A stretch of 64,000 nucleotides of DNA. Origin: Rhodanobacter sp. (GTDB lineage Bacteria; Pseudomonadota; Gammaproteobacteria; Xanthomonadales; Rhodanobacteraceae). Shown piece after piece: positions 29,017-38,066 of the stretch (its first letter is position 1; the number at the start of each line of letters is the position of its first letter). The position numbers were made by a program, and so were the translations under genes. The notes below the pieces were generated by a model, which ran no database searches, was not told where the DNA came from, and saw only the letters and a list, made by a program, of their open reading frames with translations. The stretch covers positions 62,001 through 126,000 of the forward strand of contig SCRM01000007.1 of assembly GCA_004298045.1 (NCBI GenBank). Reading direction: 5' to 3'.

Positions 29017-29190
29017 GTGTCAAGTGGTGGCTGCATCTACTCGTCGCCTGCGCCGGGCCCCGCCGCTTCGGCTGCGGGGCCTACCGTTAGCACCGCGCCG
29101 ACATCGTCGCGCCGCGACTCGATCCTTCTTCCAGCACGTACGTGGCTAGGCGTATCTCAAGCCGAGGCGTTTGCTACCCCCTTGGACCGT

Positions 29191-30375
29191 TCATCGCGCC
29201 ACCACGGTGCCTGAGTACATCTCGCCACCACAGTGGAAGGCGTAGTGACCGGGGTGTGGCGCGTAGAGCGGGACGACACGCGTCGTCCCGACCGGAACCG
29301 TGACTTCGACAGAGTTCCCGCCGGGGCCAAGCCCTTCGAAGATGGTGCTCAGCAGGCACCCGCCGATGTGGTCGGTGATAGCAACCTGGATCGGCTGCCT
29401 GGCCGGGATGGCGAGGGTGCGCGGTTGGTAGGGATAGCCGGTCGAACCGGCGCCCTCGGTCAACTGGTAGCGGTGACCAGGTGTCGCAGCGGCCACCGAT
29501 GCGACCGGCGCCGGGTTGAGGTAGGCCCCGTAGTTCTGCGCGAAGTAATAGAACAGGAACGCACCGGTGCCGATGAACAGCACGGCCGCGATTCGCATCA
29601 GCCATGCGCCCGCTCGGCGCGTGGCGGCGAACACCCGCTGCCCAAGCAGCAGCATCACCACGACCAGGACGGCGATCGCCAGGCCGTAGACCAGGACGGA
29701 CAGCACGGCCAGCACATAATTGCCGGCCACCAGCGGCAACAGCAGGATGCCGAGGAAGATCGGCAGCGAGCAGGTATGCGAGGCGGCGCCGTAGGCGAAC
29801 CCGAAAGAAAACAGCGTGCGGCTCCTCGTCATCCGGTTCGTTGCGGCGCCAGTCTCGCGTCGGGCATACAGCCGGTTGGCGGGATTTCAGCGCTCCAGGA
29901 AAGACAGCAACCCGGTGCGGTCGAGCAGGATCAGCATGCCAAGCAGCAGGAAAATCGCACCGACTACCGGAATGAAATAGACCAGATAGTCGTACGCAAC
30001 GCTGCCGACCAGGCCGATGACGACGCCGGCGAGTGAATAGAACACCACTATACCGAGCGCGACCAGCAGCGCCGCGAAAACCAGGGGCCGCGAGAAGCTG
30101 CGGACGCCCTCCTTGGGCGGCGCACCCACGGTGAGGTAGGCCAGGAACGCCGGCGTGATGGCGATGCTGCATGGCGAAAAGAACGACGCCGCGCCGCCCG
30201 CCAGCGCCAGGGCGAGCAGGAGCGCGGGTGGCAACGTGCGGCCGTGCTGTAGCAGGGCCCCCGCGTGCAAGTACAGAAAATATCCCGCGACGCCCATCAA
30301 GACGAGGACCGCAGCGGCACCGGCCGCCCGGACCCAGCCGGTGCCCCGCGCGTTCGATGCCATGGCCGATGGCAT
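29191..30375 (-). pseudogene. CcdA-like membrane protein fused to cupredoxin, split by in-frame TGA
   Basis: Two open frames, 29887-30375 and 29191-29832, lie in the same reading frame and are separated only by TGA at 29887-29889 and 18 sense codons. The first part has four or so membrane segments and the first CcdA cysteine site (FFSPCSIAITPAFLAYL). The second has the other (GAASHTCSLPIFLGILLLP), then a C-terminal cupredoxin-like domain ending in HYAFHCGGEMYSG. The full protein would pass electrons or handle metal at the periplasmic face. The TGA follows LSFLER and precedes NPANRL, where TGG (Trp) would restore one frame. The ATG at 29832 could reinitiate, but each half alone lacks one cysteine site. 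Confidence 0.75.
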
Positions 30376-30650
30376 CAGGAGCGCCTTGCGCCTGACGTTG
30401 GTTGCATCTGGGGGTGCGTGAACGGTGCCGCAGTCTCGGTCGTGTAGCCCAGCAAACCAAGCCGCTCGACGAGCGTTTCAGGCTTGACCTGAGACGGGTC
30501 CAATAGCACTTCGATGCGCTGCGTGGAGGCATCGGCGCTGACCTGCCGAACCCCTGCAAGCGTTTTCAATACCCGGACCACGCGCTGCTCGCAGCTCTCG
30601 CAATGCAGTTGCGGGTCGCCGACCACTTTGAGCGAAACCGATTTGAACAT
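30375..30650 (-). CDS. HMA-domain metal-binding protein
   Basis: A 91-residue protein with one heavy-metal-associated domain at residues 1-70. The metal site is PQLHCESCEQRVVRVLK (CxxC), followed by the GVRQVSAD strand and a typical LGLLGY end. It would carry a soft metal such as Cu(I) to the P-type ATPase encoded upstream. The last base of its stop is the first of the next ATG (TGATG), so it is coupled to the CcdA-like gene. ATG 30648-30650 was chosen because the domain begins there. Confidence 0.88.
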   Translation of the reverse strand: MFKSVSLKVVGDPQLHCESCEQRVVRVLKTLAGVRQVSADASTQRIEVLLDPSQVKPETLVERLGLLGYTTETAAPFTHPQMQPTSGARRS

Positions 30651-30757
30651 GGTATTTCCTCTCTTCTGGTGCATTCGCGTTTGCGCCGGTTTTCCCGCCC
30701 CAGCCATGGGGGCCGGCGCCGAAACGTTGACTTCGTCGCATGCGTCGACCCGGCTCG

Positions 30758-33218
30758 TCAGGCATCCGCCTCGGCCGTATCCGGCGGCGCCGAGCCAACG
30801 CCACTAACGGCTCCGAAGAACAGGTTGGCGTGGCCCGTCAGCGAGTTGATGAAGATCGCGGTCACGCTGCCGGCCATCGCGATCATCGCCCACACCGGAT
30901 AGATCAGCCCGCTGGCCGCAACCGGCACGCCGATGCCGTTGAGCAGGAACGCGAGCATGATGTTCTGCAGCATCTTGCGGTAGCTGCGGCGACTGATGGC
31001 ATAGGCGTCGAGCACGCCGTGGAGCCGGGCGTTGAGAATGATGACGTCCGCGGCATCGATCGCGATGTCGGTACCGCTGCCCATCGCGATGCCGACGTCG
31101 GCCTGCATCAATGCCGGTGCATCGTTGATGCCATCACCCACACATCGCCACGTGTGCATCACGCTGCAGGGTGCGAATCGTTTCCGCCTTGTGTTCCGGC
31201 AGCACCCCGGCGTACACCTCCTCGATGCCGGCCTGGGCCGCGACACGGCGTGCCGCGCGTTCGTTGTCGCCGGTGAGCAAGGCGACCCGCACTCCGGCGG
31301 ACTTGAGCTGCGCGACCGCATCACGGGCATCCGCGCGCAAGGCGTCGCCCAGCGCCAGGATGCCGAGCAACGCAGCGCCGCGGGCGACGCCGATCACCGT
31401 GCGACCGGCGGCTTGCAGATCTTCAATGCGGGCGCGCAAGGGCGCGGTATCGACCCCGCGCTCCGTGAGGAAGGCCAGGCTGCCGGACAGCACCGTTTCG
31501 CCGGCCGACGAGCCAGCGAGCCGGGCGACCACGCCCTTGCCGGCCACCGCCTCGAAATCTTCGACTTCCGGCAATTCGAGACCGCGCGCGAAAGCCGCCT
31601 GCACCACCACCTGCGCCAGCGGGTGCTCAGAGGCGGATTCCACCGCCGCGGCCATCGCAACCAGCACTTCTTCCGACACGCCGTGTGGCGCGACTTCGTG
31701 CAATGCGGGTCGGCCCTCGGTCAGGGTACCGGTCTTGTCGAAGACGACCGTCGTCACCCGGCGCAGGCCCTCGAAAGCCTCGCCGGTGCGCATCAGGATG
31801 CCGCGCTCGGCCGCGTCCGCCGAGCCGCGCACGATCGACAGCGGTGCCGTGATGCCGACGGCACAGGGATAACCCATCACCAGTGCGGACAGCCCGGCGA
31901 ACACCCCGCGCTGGAGGTCAAGCGGATCACCGAGCAGCACCGGTATGACCAGCCAGCCGGTGAAGGAAAATGCGGCAATGCCGAGCACCATCGGCGTATA
32001 GACGCGCAGCACCCGGTCCACGATGTGCAACAAGCCGGGCTTGAGCGCCCGCGCGTCCTCGACGCTCTTCACCACCTGCTGCAGAAAACTCTCCGCGCCG
32101 ATCGCCGTGACGCGCACCACCAGCGTGCCAGTGCCGTTGATGGCACCTCCGGCCACGCTGCCCCCGACTTGTTTCTCCACCGACAGCGGTTCGCCGGTAA
32201 TCAGCGATTCGTCCACCGCGGAACGGCCTTCCACGATGTCGCCGTCCACCGGGATGCGTTCGCCGGGCCGGATGCGCACGCGATCCCCCACGCGAACCTC
32301 TTCGATCCGCACCTCCTGCTCGTGCCCGTCGCGCAGCACGCGCGCCGTGTCGGGTTGCAGGTCGAGCAACTTCTTGACGGCCTGCGAGCCGCGCGTCTTG
32401 ACGATCAGCGACAGCCATTCGGAAAAGATGTGATAGGTCAGGACCAGCACCGCAACGGCGAAAAACGGCGCGGTCGGATAACCCGGCAACTGCAACACGA
32501 GACCGATCACGCCGCCGCTCAAGCCCCCGAGCGCGCCGATCTCGACCAGCACGTGCTGATTGAGGATGCCGCGGCGCAGCGCCTGGAACGCCATGCGCAG
32601 GATGTGCGCGCCAAGCCCGAAGATGAGCGCCAGCGCCAGCAGGCCGGTGAGCCACGGCACAGCGTGGCCGGGCATGCCGCCGAAGCGCAGCCAGAACAGC
32701 GCGATCCCCGGCGCAGCCAGGGCGACGGCGCCCGCATTGGCCTGCAGCAACCCACGGTTCTTCAATACCGCGAACGCAAACGCGATCAGGCTGGCGAACA
32801 CGAAACCCGACAAGCCCAACGCCCACACGCTTCCCAGGTTGGCGATCAGGCCGATCGCCGCGAGGCTGGTGCCGAGCGCCACCAGGAACCGGTTGCGCTC
32901 GCGCGCCAAGGCGCGTTCCTGCACCTCGAACGGTTCCACCTTGCGCGGGTCGGACAGCGTGTACCCGATGTCGGTGAGGGTACGCATCACGCGCTCGGCC
33001 TGGGTCTGGCCCGGGTCGAACTCGACCAGCGCCTGTTCGTGGGTCAGGCTGACCGAGACCTGGCGCACGCCCGGCAGCCGGCCGAGTGCCTTCTCGATCG
33101 TGCCGGTGCACAGCGAACAGTGCAGCCCGCCGATGTGCGCGCGCACGCGTCGGCGATGCGGATCACGAGTGGCTTCTTCGCTCCACGGAAGCGGAGCGGC
33201 CGTTACGGAATCGATCAT
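30758..33218 (-). pseudogene. Heavy-metal P1B-type ATPase, frameshifted at the GDGxND hinge
   Basis: The frame starting at ATG 33216-33218 (GGAGG at 33226-33230) encodes an HMA domain ([16 protein letters not shown]), the phosphatase loop SLITGEP, the membrane metal site [13 protein letters not shown] (YPC rather than CPC), the phosphorylation site [12 protein letters not shown] and the nucleotide domain SEHPLAQ. It ends at VAMCG (31134). The other frame (to 30758) resumes with [20 protein letters not shown] and the last membrane segments. The two join exactly if one base is removed, the A at 31142. As read, the product would lack hinge and C-terminus and be inactive; the metal cannot be fixed from the YPC motif. 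Confidence 0.85.
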
Positions 33219-33281
33219 CACAAAACCTCCATCGGGCATCACGTCGACGCTGTGGAAAAACCGTCGAGGCACAGTCTCCTG

Positions 33282-33303
33282 CTTGGAGTAAGCTCCAAGT
33301 CAA
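33282..33303 (-). promoter_or_regulatory. MerR-type operator-promoter of the metal ATPase
   Basis: On the minus strand TTGACT (33298-33303) is a -35 box overlapping the inverted repeat CTTGGAG/CTCCAAG (33282-33299, centre TAAG). The repeat sits in the spacer, as in promoters untwisted by MerR-family sensors. The ATPase start is 64 bases away; the merR unit starts on the other side at 33312. Confidence 0.7.
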
Positions 33304-33311
33304 GCACCCTC

Positions 33312-33566
33312 ATGCAAGCGCATTTTCAAATGTCGGTCGAGCTCTACTACAACCCTTGGTGCACGGCCTGCGGCGGTGGCAACGAGGTGAAGGCGGGATA
33401 CTCCGCGGCGCGCTGGATCGACGCGACCCGACACCTTGAAACCGCAGCGAGCCTGCGCATCACCTGCCTGCCGGCGTTGGTGGTGGATGGGAAACTGGTG
33501 GCCCAGGGGCCGCGCGCACTGGAGCGCTTGCGCGCATGGGCAATCAAGGGAGTCGACGCGCGATGA
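33312..33566 (+). CDS. Small thioredoxin-fold protein
   Basis: An 84-residue protein with the redox motif YYNPWCTACGGG near the N-terminus and a cis-Pro-like segment ITCLPALVVDGKLVAQG, the layout of short thioredoxin/glutaredoxin-like proteins. It has no signal peptide. Its stop overlaps the start of the MerR gene (ATGA), so it is co-translated with the regulator. A likely job is thiol reduction or metal hand-over in the efflux system (inference). A second ATG at 33330 is an alternative start. Confidence 0.75.
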   Translation: MQAHFQMSVELYYNPWCTACGGGNEVKAGYSAARWIDATRHLETAASLRITCLPALVVDGKLVAQGPRALERLRAWAIKGVDAR

Positions 33567-34009
33567 GCCATCACCGGATCGGCGAAGCGGCGCAGCGCGC
33601 CGGCATGAGCACCGACACGCTGCGCTACTACGAACGCATCGGGTTGATGCGCCGGGCGCTGCGCGACAGCGGTGGCCGGCGCGCCTATACCGATGCCGAA
33701 CTGGAACGCCTGCGCTTCATCAAGCGTGCGCAGGCGATGGATTTCAAGCTCGCGGAAATCCGGCAACTGCTGGAGTTGCGCGACCACCCGCCCAGTGCGC
33801 GCGAAGAGGCGCGCAGACTCGCGCACGACAAGCTGGCGGAAGTGACCGAGCGGCTGCGCACACTGCGCCACCTGCGCGACGAACTGCGCCTGCTGCTGAA
33901 CCTGTGCGCCAGTGCCGAGCAGTGTCCGATTCTGGAACTGAAATCCGCGCGTCCGGCACGCGCGGCAAAAGCCCCCCGCACTGCCCGGCGCCAGCGGGCG
34001 TCTCCCTGA
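33563..34009 (+). CDS. MerR-family soft-metal regulator (CueR/CadR-like)
   Basis: A 148-residue regulator with the MerR helix-turn-helix (RIGEAAQRAGMSTDTLRYYE) and a long dimerisation helix. The metal loop is NLCASAEQCPILEL, two cysteines five residues apart. The CPI ending recalls CueR, but the spacing is shorter than CueR's, so the metal is open. It is divergent from the broken P-type ATPase and probably acts on the palindrome at 33282-33299. Start ATG 33563 overlaps the preceding stop. Confidence 0.9.
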   Translation: MSHHRIGEAAQRAGMSTDTLRYYERIGLMRRALRDSGGRRAYTDAELERLRFIKRAQAMDFKLAEIRQLLELRDHPPSAREEARRLAHDKLAEVTERLRTLRHLRDELRLLLNLCASAEQCPILELKSARPARAAKAPRTARRQRASP

Positions 34010-34145
34010 ACCGGGCTCCAGCACCCGGCCGCAGCGCGTCGGTTCCACCTCGGCGGAACCCTATCCACCGCAAGTTCCTGCATCCGTTCGCCGATCGACA
34101 GGGAGGGGGCGTGGATCCGTTCGACGTCGTGCGCGGGCGCGAGTC

Positions 34146-35015
34146 CTATCCCGTTCGCCTCGGGTTACCGGGAGTGCGTTCGTCACGCAGCGTACCTGGC
34201 GGCAGGCCGTAAACGCGTTTGAAGGCACGGCTGAATGCAGCTTCCGTGGCATAGCCGGCGATTTCGGCCACCTGTGCGACGGTGACTTGCCTGCTGAGCA
34301 AGGCCTCATGCGCGGTTTGCATGCGAAGCCGGGTGAGATAGGTCATAGGCGGGACGCCCACGGCACCAGTGAAATGCCGCGCAAACGCGGCGCGTGACAT
34401 GTGCGCACGTTGCGCCAGCTTGTCCATGTTCCAATCCGCGGCGAGATTCCCGTGTATCGCCAGCAGCGCCTGCGCAACCTTTGGATCGGTCAGCGCCTGC
34501 AGCATGCCGCGCCGCACTTCGCCCTGCAGGAGACAGTGGCGAAGCACGCGGATGAATAACGCATCCGAGAGTTTGTCCAGCATGGCGGATGCACCCGGCG
34601 CATCGCTGGCCGCCTCCTGCATGATCAGCGTCAGCAGCGAAGCTGTATCACCGCCATTCTCCTTGCCGCGCAGCACGACCTGTGCCGGCAACGAGGCAAG
34701 CAGCACGTCGGCGAGCGGTGACCCGAATTCAAAGTAACCGCAAAGCAGCAACGTGGTCGCGTCGTCCTGCGCATCCCGCACGGAAATCGCCCGGTGGTCC
34801 GCCGGGCGGGCGAATATCACGGTATCGCCAGCAGTGAGGGCAATCTCCCGCCCGGCCCCGCCGATCTGCATCACGCACTCGCCGGCAGCCACGAGGTGAA
34901 ACATCGCCTTGCGTTCGTACTCGGCATCGAGCACCCAGGTTCCGCAGTGGGTGCTGCGGTGAAAGACCCGGGTCTCCAGGTGCAGATGGCGCATCAACAG
35001 GCTGAGATCGTCCAC
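34146..35015 (-). CDS. AraC-family regulator with cupin sensor domain
   Basis: A 289-residue regulator. The N-terminal half is a cupin-type sensor (FHLVAAGECVMQIGGAG, LTAGDTVIFARPADHRAIS). The C-terminus has two AraC helix-turn-helix units (MDKLAQRAHMSRAAFARHF and VAQVAEIAGYATEAAFSRAF). The GTG start at 35013-35015 has GGAG about seven bases upstream and directly precedes the sensor domain. It is divergent from the AhpD-like gene at 35141 and is the obvious candidate to control it. Confidence 0.9.
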   Translation of the reverse strand: MDDLSLLMRHLHLETRVFHRSTHCGTWVLDAEYERKAMFHLVAAGECVMQIGGAGREIALTAGDTVIFARPADHRAISVRDAQDDATTLLLCGYFEFGSPLADVLLASLPAQVVLRGKENGGDTASLLTLIMQEAASDAPGASAMLDKLSDALFIRVLRHCLLQGEVRRGMLQALTDPKVAQALLAIHGNLAADWNMDKLAQRAHMSRAAFARHFTGAVGVPPMTYLTRLRMQTAHEALLSRQVTVAQVAEIAGYATEAAFSRAFKRVYGLPPGTLRDERTPGNPRRTG

Positions 35016-35140
35016 ATGACGCTCCGGTGAGACGTTCGGACAAGCATACGCGCGCGGCGAACATGGCCGCCGGTGGTGGCGCGCACGACACTGAGCACGT
35101 GCCATTGAACACAGCCACCCCTCACACACGGAGCAGACCC

Positions 35141-35698
35141 ATGACCAAGTTCACCACCCACACGCTTGAATCCGCGCCCGCCGCAGCACGTCCGCTGCTC
35201 GAGGCAGCGAAGTCCAAACTCGGATTCATTCCCAACCTGTACGGCAACCTCGCCGAAGCACCAGCGGCGCTGCAGGCGTACTTCGATTTGTCCGCGCATT
35301 TCGACAAGACCTCGTTCACACCGGTGGAGCGCCAAGTCGTGCTGCTCGCGATTAGCACCGAGAACAACTGCGAGTTCTGCGTGGCCGCCCATTCGGTCAT
35401 TGCGCGACAGATGGTGAAGGTTCCGAGCCCCGTGGTGGATGCCTTGCGCGCATTCACGCCCCTGCCGGACGCCCATCTCGACGCGCTGGCCACGTTTGCG
35501 CGTGCGGTGGTCCGCGAGCGCGGTTTCGTCGCGTCGGCCGCTCTGGATGCCTTCCTCGCGTCCGGCTTCACCCGTCGGCAGGTCATCGAAGTGGTGCTCG
35601 GGGTATCGATGAAGACCCTGAGCAACTATGTCAACCATTTGACCGGAACGGTGACCAACTCCGAATTTGCCACAGAGACCTGGAAGCGGGCAGCGTAA
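35141..35698 (+). CDS. AhpD/carboxymuconolactone decarboxylase-like protein
   Basis: A 185-residue helical protein of the CMD/AhpD family. The catalytic site is ENNCEFCVAAHSVIAR, a CxxC with downstream His as in alkylhydroperoxidase AhpD. SKLGFIPNLYGNLAEAPAAL fits the N-terminal family signature. It probably handles peroxides or small electrophiles in the cytoplasm. ATG 35141 follows GGAGCAGACCC. It lies next to an AraC regulator and upstream of a haloacid dehalogenase, a stress or detoxification setting. Confidence 0.9.
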   Translation: MTKFTTHTLESAPAAARPLLEAAKSKLGFIPNLYGNLAEAPAALQAYFDLSAHFDKTSFTPVERQVVLLAISTENNCEFCVAAHSVIARQMVKVPSPVVDALRAFTPLPDAHLDALATFARAVVRERGFVASAALDAFLASGFTRRQVIEVVLGVSMKTLSNYVNHLTGTVTNSEFATETWKRAA

Positions 35699-35838
35699 TG
35701 TGACCGCAGGGGCCGCCTACACAAGCGGGCGACCCCTCTGCCCCCGACATGCCATCAAATGCCCAGCGGCGCGCTCAAGGCGTGCACCGTTCGCACGCGC
35801 AGCTTCCGCTTCACGTCGCTTCGATCAAGGAAAGTTCC

Positions 35839-36522
35839 ATGCCGATTCCGTCCGTTGCCGTGTTCGATGCCTATGGAACGCTGTTCGACGTGCATTCGGC
35901 GGTGCGCCGGGTGGCGGGCGCACTCGGCATCCGCGCCGAGCGTGTTTCCGCCCTTTGGCGACAAAAGCAGCTCGAGTACTCGTGGACCCGCAGCCTGATC
36001 GGCCGCTATGCGGATTTCTGGCAAGTTACCGAAGAGGCACTCGACCATGCGTTGGCCGCTTGCGCGCTGGATGACGCGGCATTGCGGGGCGACCTGCTCG
36101 AGGCCTACCGCAAGCTCGACCCGTACCGGGACGTCCGTAGCACCCTGATGGGGTATCGAGAGCTCGGCGTACGCGTTGCCGTGTTCTCCAATGCCACGCC
36201 GGCCATGCTGCACGATGCGCTGGAATCCGCACAGCTCGCTTCGCTCGTCGACGTGACCTGTTCGACGCACGTGTTGAAACGCTACAAGCCGGACCCGGAC
36301 GTTTATGCCTACGCCAGCAAGGTGATTGGCGCAGAGCCGGAGGCCGTCGTCTTTCATTCGTCCAACGCCTGGGATGCGGCCGGCGCCTCATCGTTCGGTT
36401 GGCACACGTTCTGGATCAACCGGGCGCACGGCGCACCCGAGTACACGTGGGCGGGACTGAACGAATGTCCGAATCTGGATACGGCGCTTGCCAGTGTCCG
36501 AACCGCGCAGCTGAAACCGTAA
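35839..36522 (+). CDS. (S)-2-haloacid dehalogenase, type II
   Basis: A 227-residue HAD-superfamily enzyme of normal type II length. Nucleophile Asp is in VFDAYGTLFD. Further landmarks are the substrate Arg in SWTRSLIG, the Ser/Asn of VFSNATP, the Lys of KRYKPDPDVY and HSSNAWDAAGA. It converts L-2-haloacids to D-2-hydroxyacids by an ester intermediate. ATG 35839 follows AAGGAAAG. The 140-base gap after the AhpD-like gene holds no other gene; co-transcription is possible. Confidence 0.93.
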   Translation: MPIPSVAVFDAYGTLFDVHSAVRRVAGALGIRAERVSALWRQKQLEYSWTRSLIGRYADFWQVTEEALDHALAACALDDAALRGDLLEAYRKLDPYRDVRSTLMGYRELGVRVAVFSNATPAMLHDALESAQLASLVDVTCSTHVLKRYKPDPDVYAYASKVIGAEPEAVVFHSSNAWDAAGASSFGWHTFWINRAHGAPEYTWAGLNECPNLDTALASVRTAQLKP

Positions 36523-36526
36523 AACC

Positions 36527-36990
36527 TCATCGTCTGGCAAGGGCCGCTCTCAGCGGTGGGGCCTCAACGGCCGCCCCGGGGCGATTCTCGAGACATCCGG
36601 GCCTGGTTGTCACCCGGGATCGGCAGGTGCCTGGGCAAGGCATCGGGCCGACCTCACCCGGTCGGGTACCGGTATCCGCGTACACCGGGGTGGCTGGCAG
36701 CATGCCGCGCTGGCTGCCCCCACCCGTGGGTGCCGACCCGGATCGGCGCAAGGCCGGCCGGCACGTTGAGCAGGAAATAACCCGCCACCGGGATCAATCG
36801 CAGGCTGAAAAGGCGGTACGCGCCGTCGCTCTGCAGGTGCTGTTCGACGCCGGCAAAACGCACACTCAGACGCGCTCGCAACGTGTCGCGGAACAGGGGC
36901 CGGCTGGCCAGCATTGCTATCGCGACCCCGGCATCGCGCCGGACGACACCGGCACCGCGGCGACCCGTGCAGCCAGCAACACCCCGCCCA
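36527..36990 (-). pseudogene. TVP38/TMEM64 membrane protein, decayed
   Basis: One minus-strand frame carries LFRDTLRARLSVRFAGVEQH and AYRLFSLRLIPVAGYFLLNV followed by GLAPIRVGTHGWG, the heart of a TVP38/TMEM64 protein. Homology then continues in another frame from about 36718: SQRGMLPATPVYADTGTRPGE. The two parts join near 36716 by a one-base shift. The N-terminal part before RPLFRD is not convincing as membrane protein, so the gene is truncated as well as frameshifted. Identification rests on motif memory. Confidence 0.55.
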
Positions 36991-37030
36991 GGGAACAAGC
37001 AGGTATCGCTCCGGGCCGGGGCGCGCGGCG

Positions 37031-37540
37031 TCAATCCTTCAAGTACTCGCGGATCAGGATGCGACCGCGGTGAATCCGGCTCTTCACTGCTTCGCGCGAC
37101 AGGCGCAGGTCATTGGCCATCTCGGCAATCGAGCATTCCTCGAAATCGCGCAGCACGATCGCCTCGCGGTACTTGTCTGGCAGCGACTGGATCGCGGCGG
37201 CCAGATCGAGGTGCAGGCCGGGCGTGGTGTAGTACGCAAAGACCGGATGATCCGCGCTGGGCAACTCGACGTGGCCCTGCATCACCCGCATCAGCCGTTG
37301 GCACTCGTGCCGGACGATCGAGAACAGCCACGCCGTGTAGGAGGTGATGGTGCGCAGCGCGCCGATCCGGCGATACACCGTCAGCAGCGTTTCCTGCACG
37401 GCATCCTCGGCATCGGCGTGGGAGGCACACTGGGCCTCGGCGATCCGCCGCAGGTTGGGCTGGCTGTCCTGCAGCAGCAAACGCAAGGCGGCCTCGTCGC
37501 CCTGGCGGGCGGCTTCGATCAAAGCGGGATCGTTGGACAT
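37031..37540 (-). CDS. ECF-type RNA polymerase sigma factor
   Basis: A 169-residue sigma factor with region 2 (DAEDAVQETLLTVYRRIGAL, TAWLFSIVRHECQRL) and region 4 (SLPDKYREAIVLRDFEECSI, RLSREAVKSRIHRGR). No anti-sigma gene is adjacent. ATG 37538-37540 begins the conserved part. About 150 bases upstream is a promoter-like pair of blocks identical to one in front of bufA, so the factor probably drives its own gene and the bufferin operon. It lies on the same strand as that operon, behind doxX, with nrtS between on the other strand. Confidence 0.9.
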   Translation of the reverse strand: MSNDPALIEAARQGDEAALRLLLQDSQPNLRRIAEAQCASHADAEDAVQETLLTVYRRIGALRTITSYTAWLFSIVRHECQRLMRVMQGHVELPSADHPVFAYYTTPGLHLDLAAAIQSLPDKYREAIVLRDFEECSIAEMANDLRLSREAVKSRIHRGRILIREYLKD

Positions 37541-37692
37541 GACGGTACGGGCCCCGGAATGGTGGATGGACGGGCAACCGGCAGATCGTTGGCACACCAC
37601 GCCAGCCAAACGCATGGTCTCACCATGCTGCGGCTCGTGCCGGCCACATGGCACACCATGACCTGCCACGCAGCAGCGTCGCCCCTCGACTC

Positions 37693-37722
37693 ATAGAGGC
37701 GGCAACCGGCACAAAGGATTCA
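37693..37722 (-). promoter_or_regulatory. Putative ECF promoter of the sigma gene
   Basis: Minus-strand TGAATCCTTT (37713-37722) and GCCGCCTCTAT (37693-37703) are identical to blocks upstream of bufA, at the same spacing. They fit a -35/-10 pair (TGAATCC, then 16 bases, then CCTCTAT). The start site would be near 37685. Confidence 0.7.
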
Positions 37723-38066
37723 TCCTTGTCCGTCACCAATGAAATTCGCGTCCAGCATCCGTGCGCCCCAATCCGGCCGTTTTCCTCCTCAGGCGGTAGC
37801 GCCTTCGCGAGTCCGGTCATGCACACTGCCTGCCATGCTCGAATCGAATCCGAATGGCTGCGACGGCCTGCGTGAGCCCCGCCCCGCCGCCGGTTCGTCC
37901 CGTGCAACGTCGATGTTTCGTCTTGCTTCCAGATCGTCGAACCTGGCCTGCTTCACAGCGACCACGGCGACCGGAGGCGCGCAAGCGGCAACGCCATCGT
38001 CCCGAGCGGCCGGCGTGAGAGGATGGCATTGACGCCTCTCGATGAGGCGACGCCTCGCTGCCGGTC
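37723..38066. other. Gap between sigma promoter and nrtS
   Basis: No open frame with recognisable motifs was found. Near the nrtS side, 38030-38055 holds nested inverted and direct repeats (GACGCCTC twice, GAGGC between), possibly regulatory for nrtS. Confidence 0.35.

Noticed and set aside
29887..29889. TGA as selenocysteine codon
   Set aside because: Kept only as a possibility: no SECIS hairpin was evident by eye and the position is in a loop where Trp would fit.
31134..31145. Programmed ribosomal frameshift in the metal ATPase
   Set aside because: The known programmed shift in E. coli copA is near the N-terminus and in a slippery A-rich sequence; here there is no such heptamer, so mutation or read error is likelier.
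31032..33311. Plus-strand frame opposite the P-type ATPase, continuous with the thioredoxin-like gene
   Set aside because: Only the last 84 codons (from 33312) show a fold; the rest is antisense to ATPase motifs.
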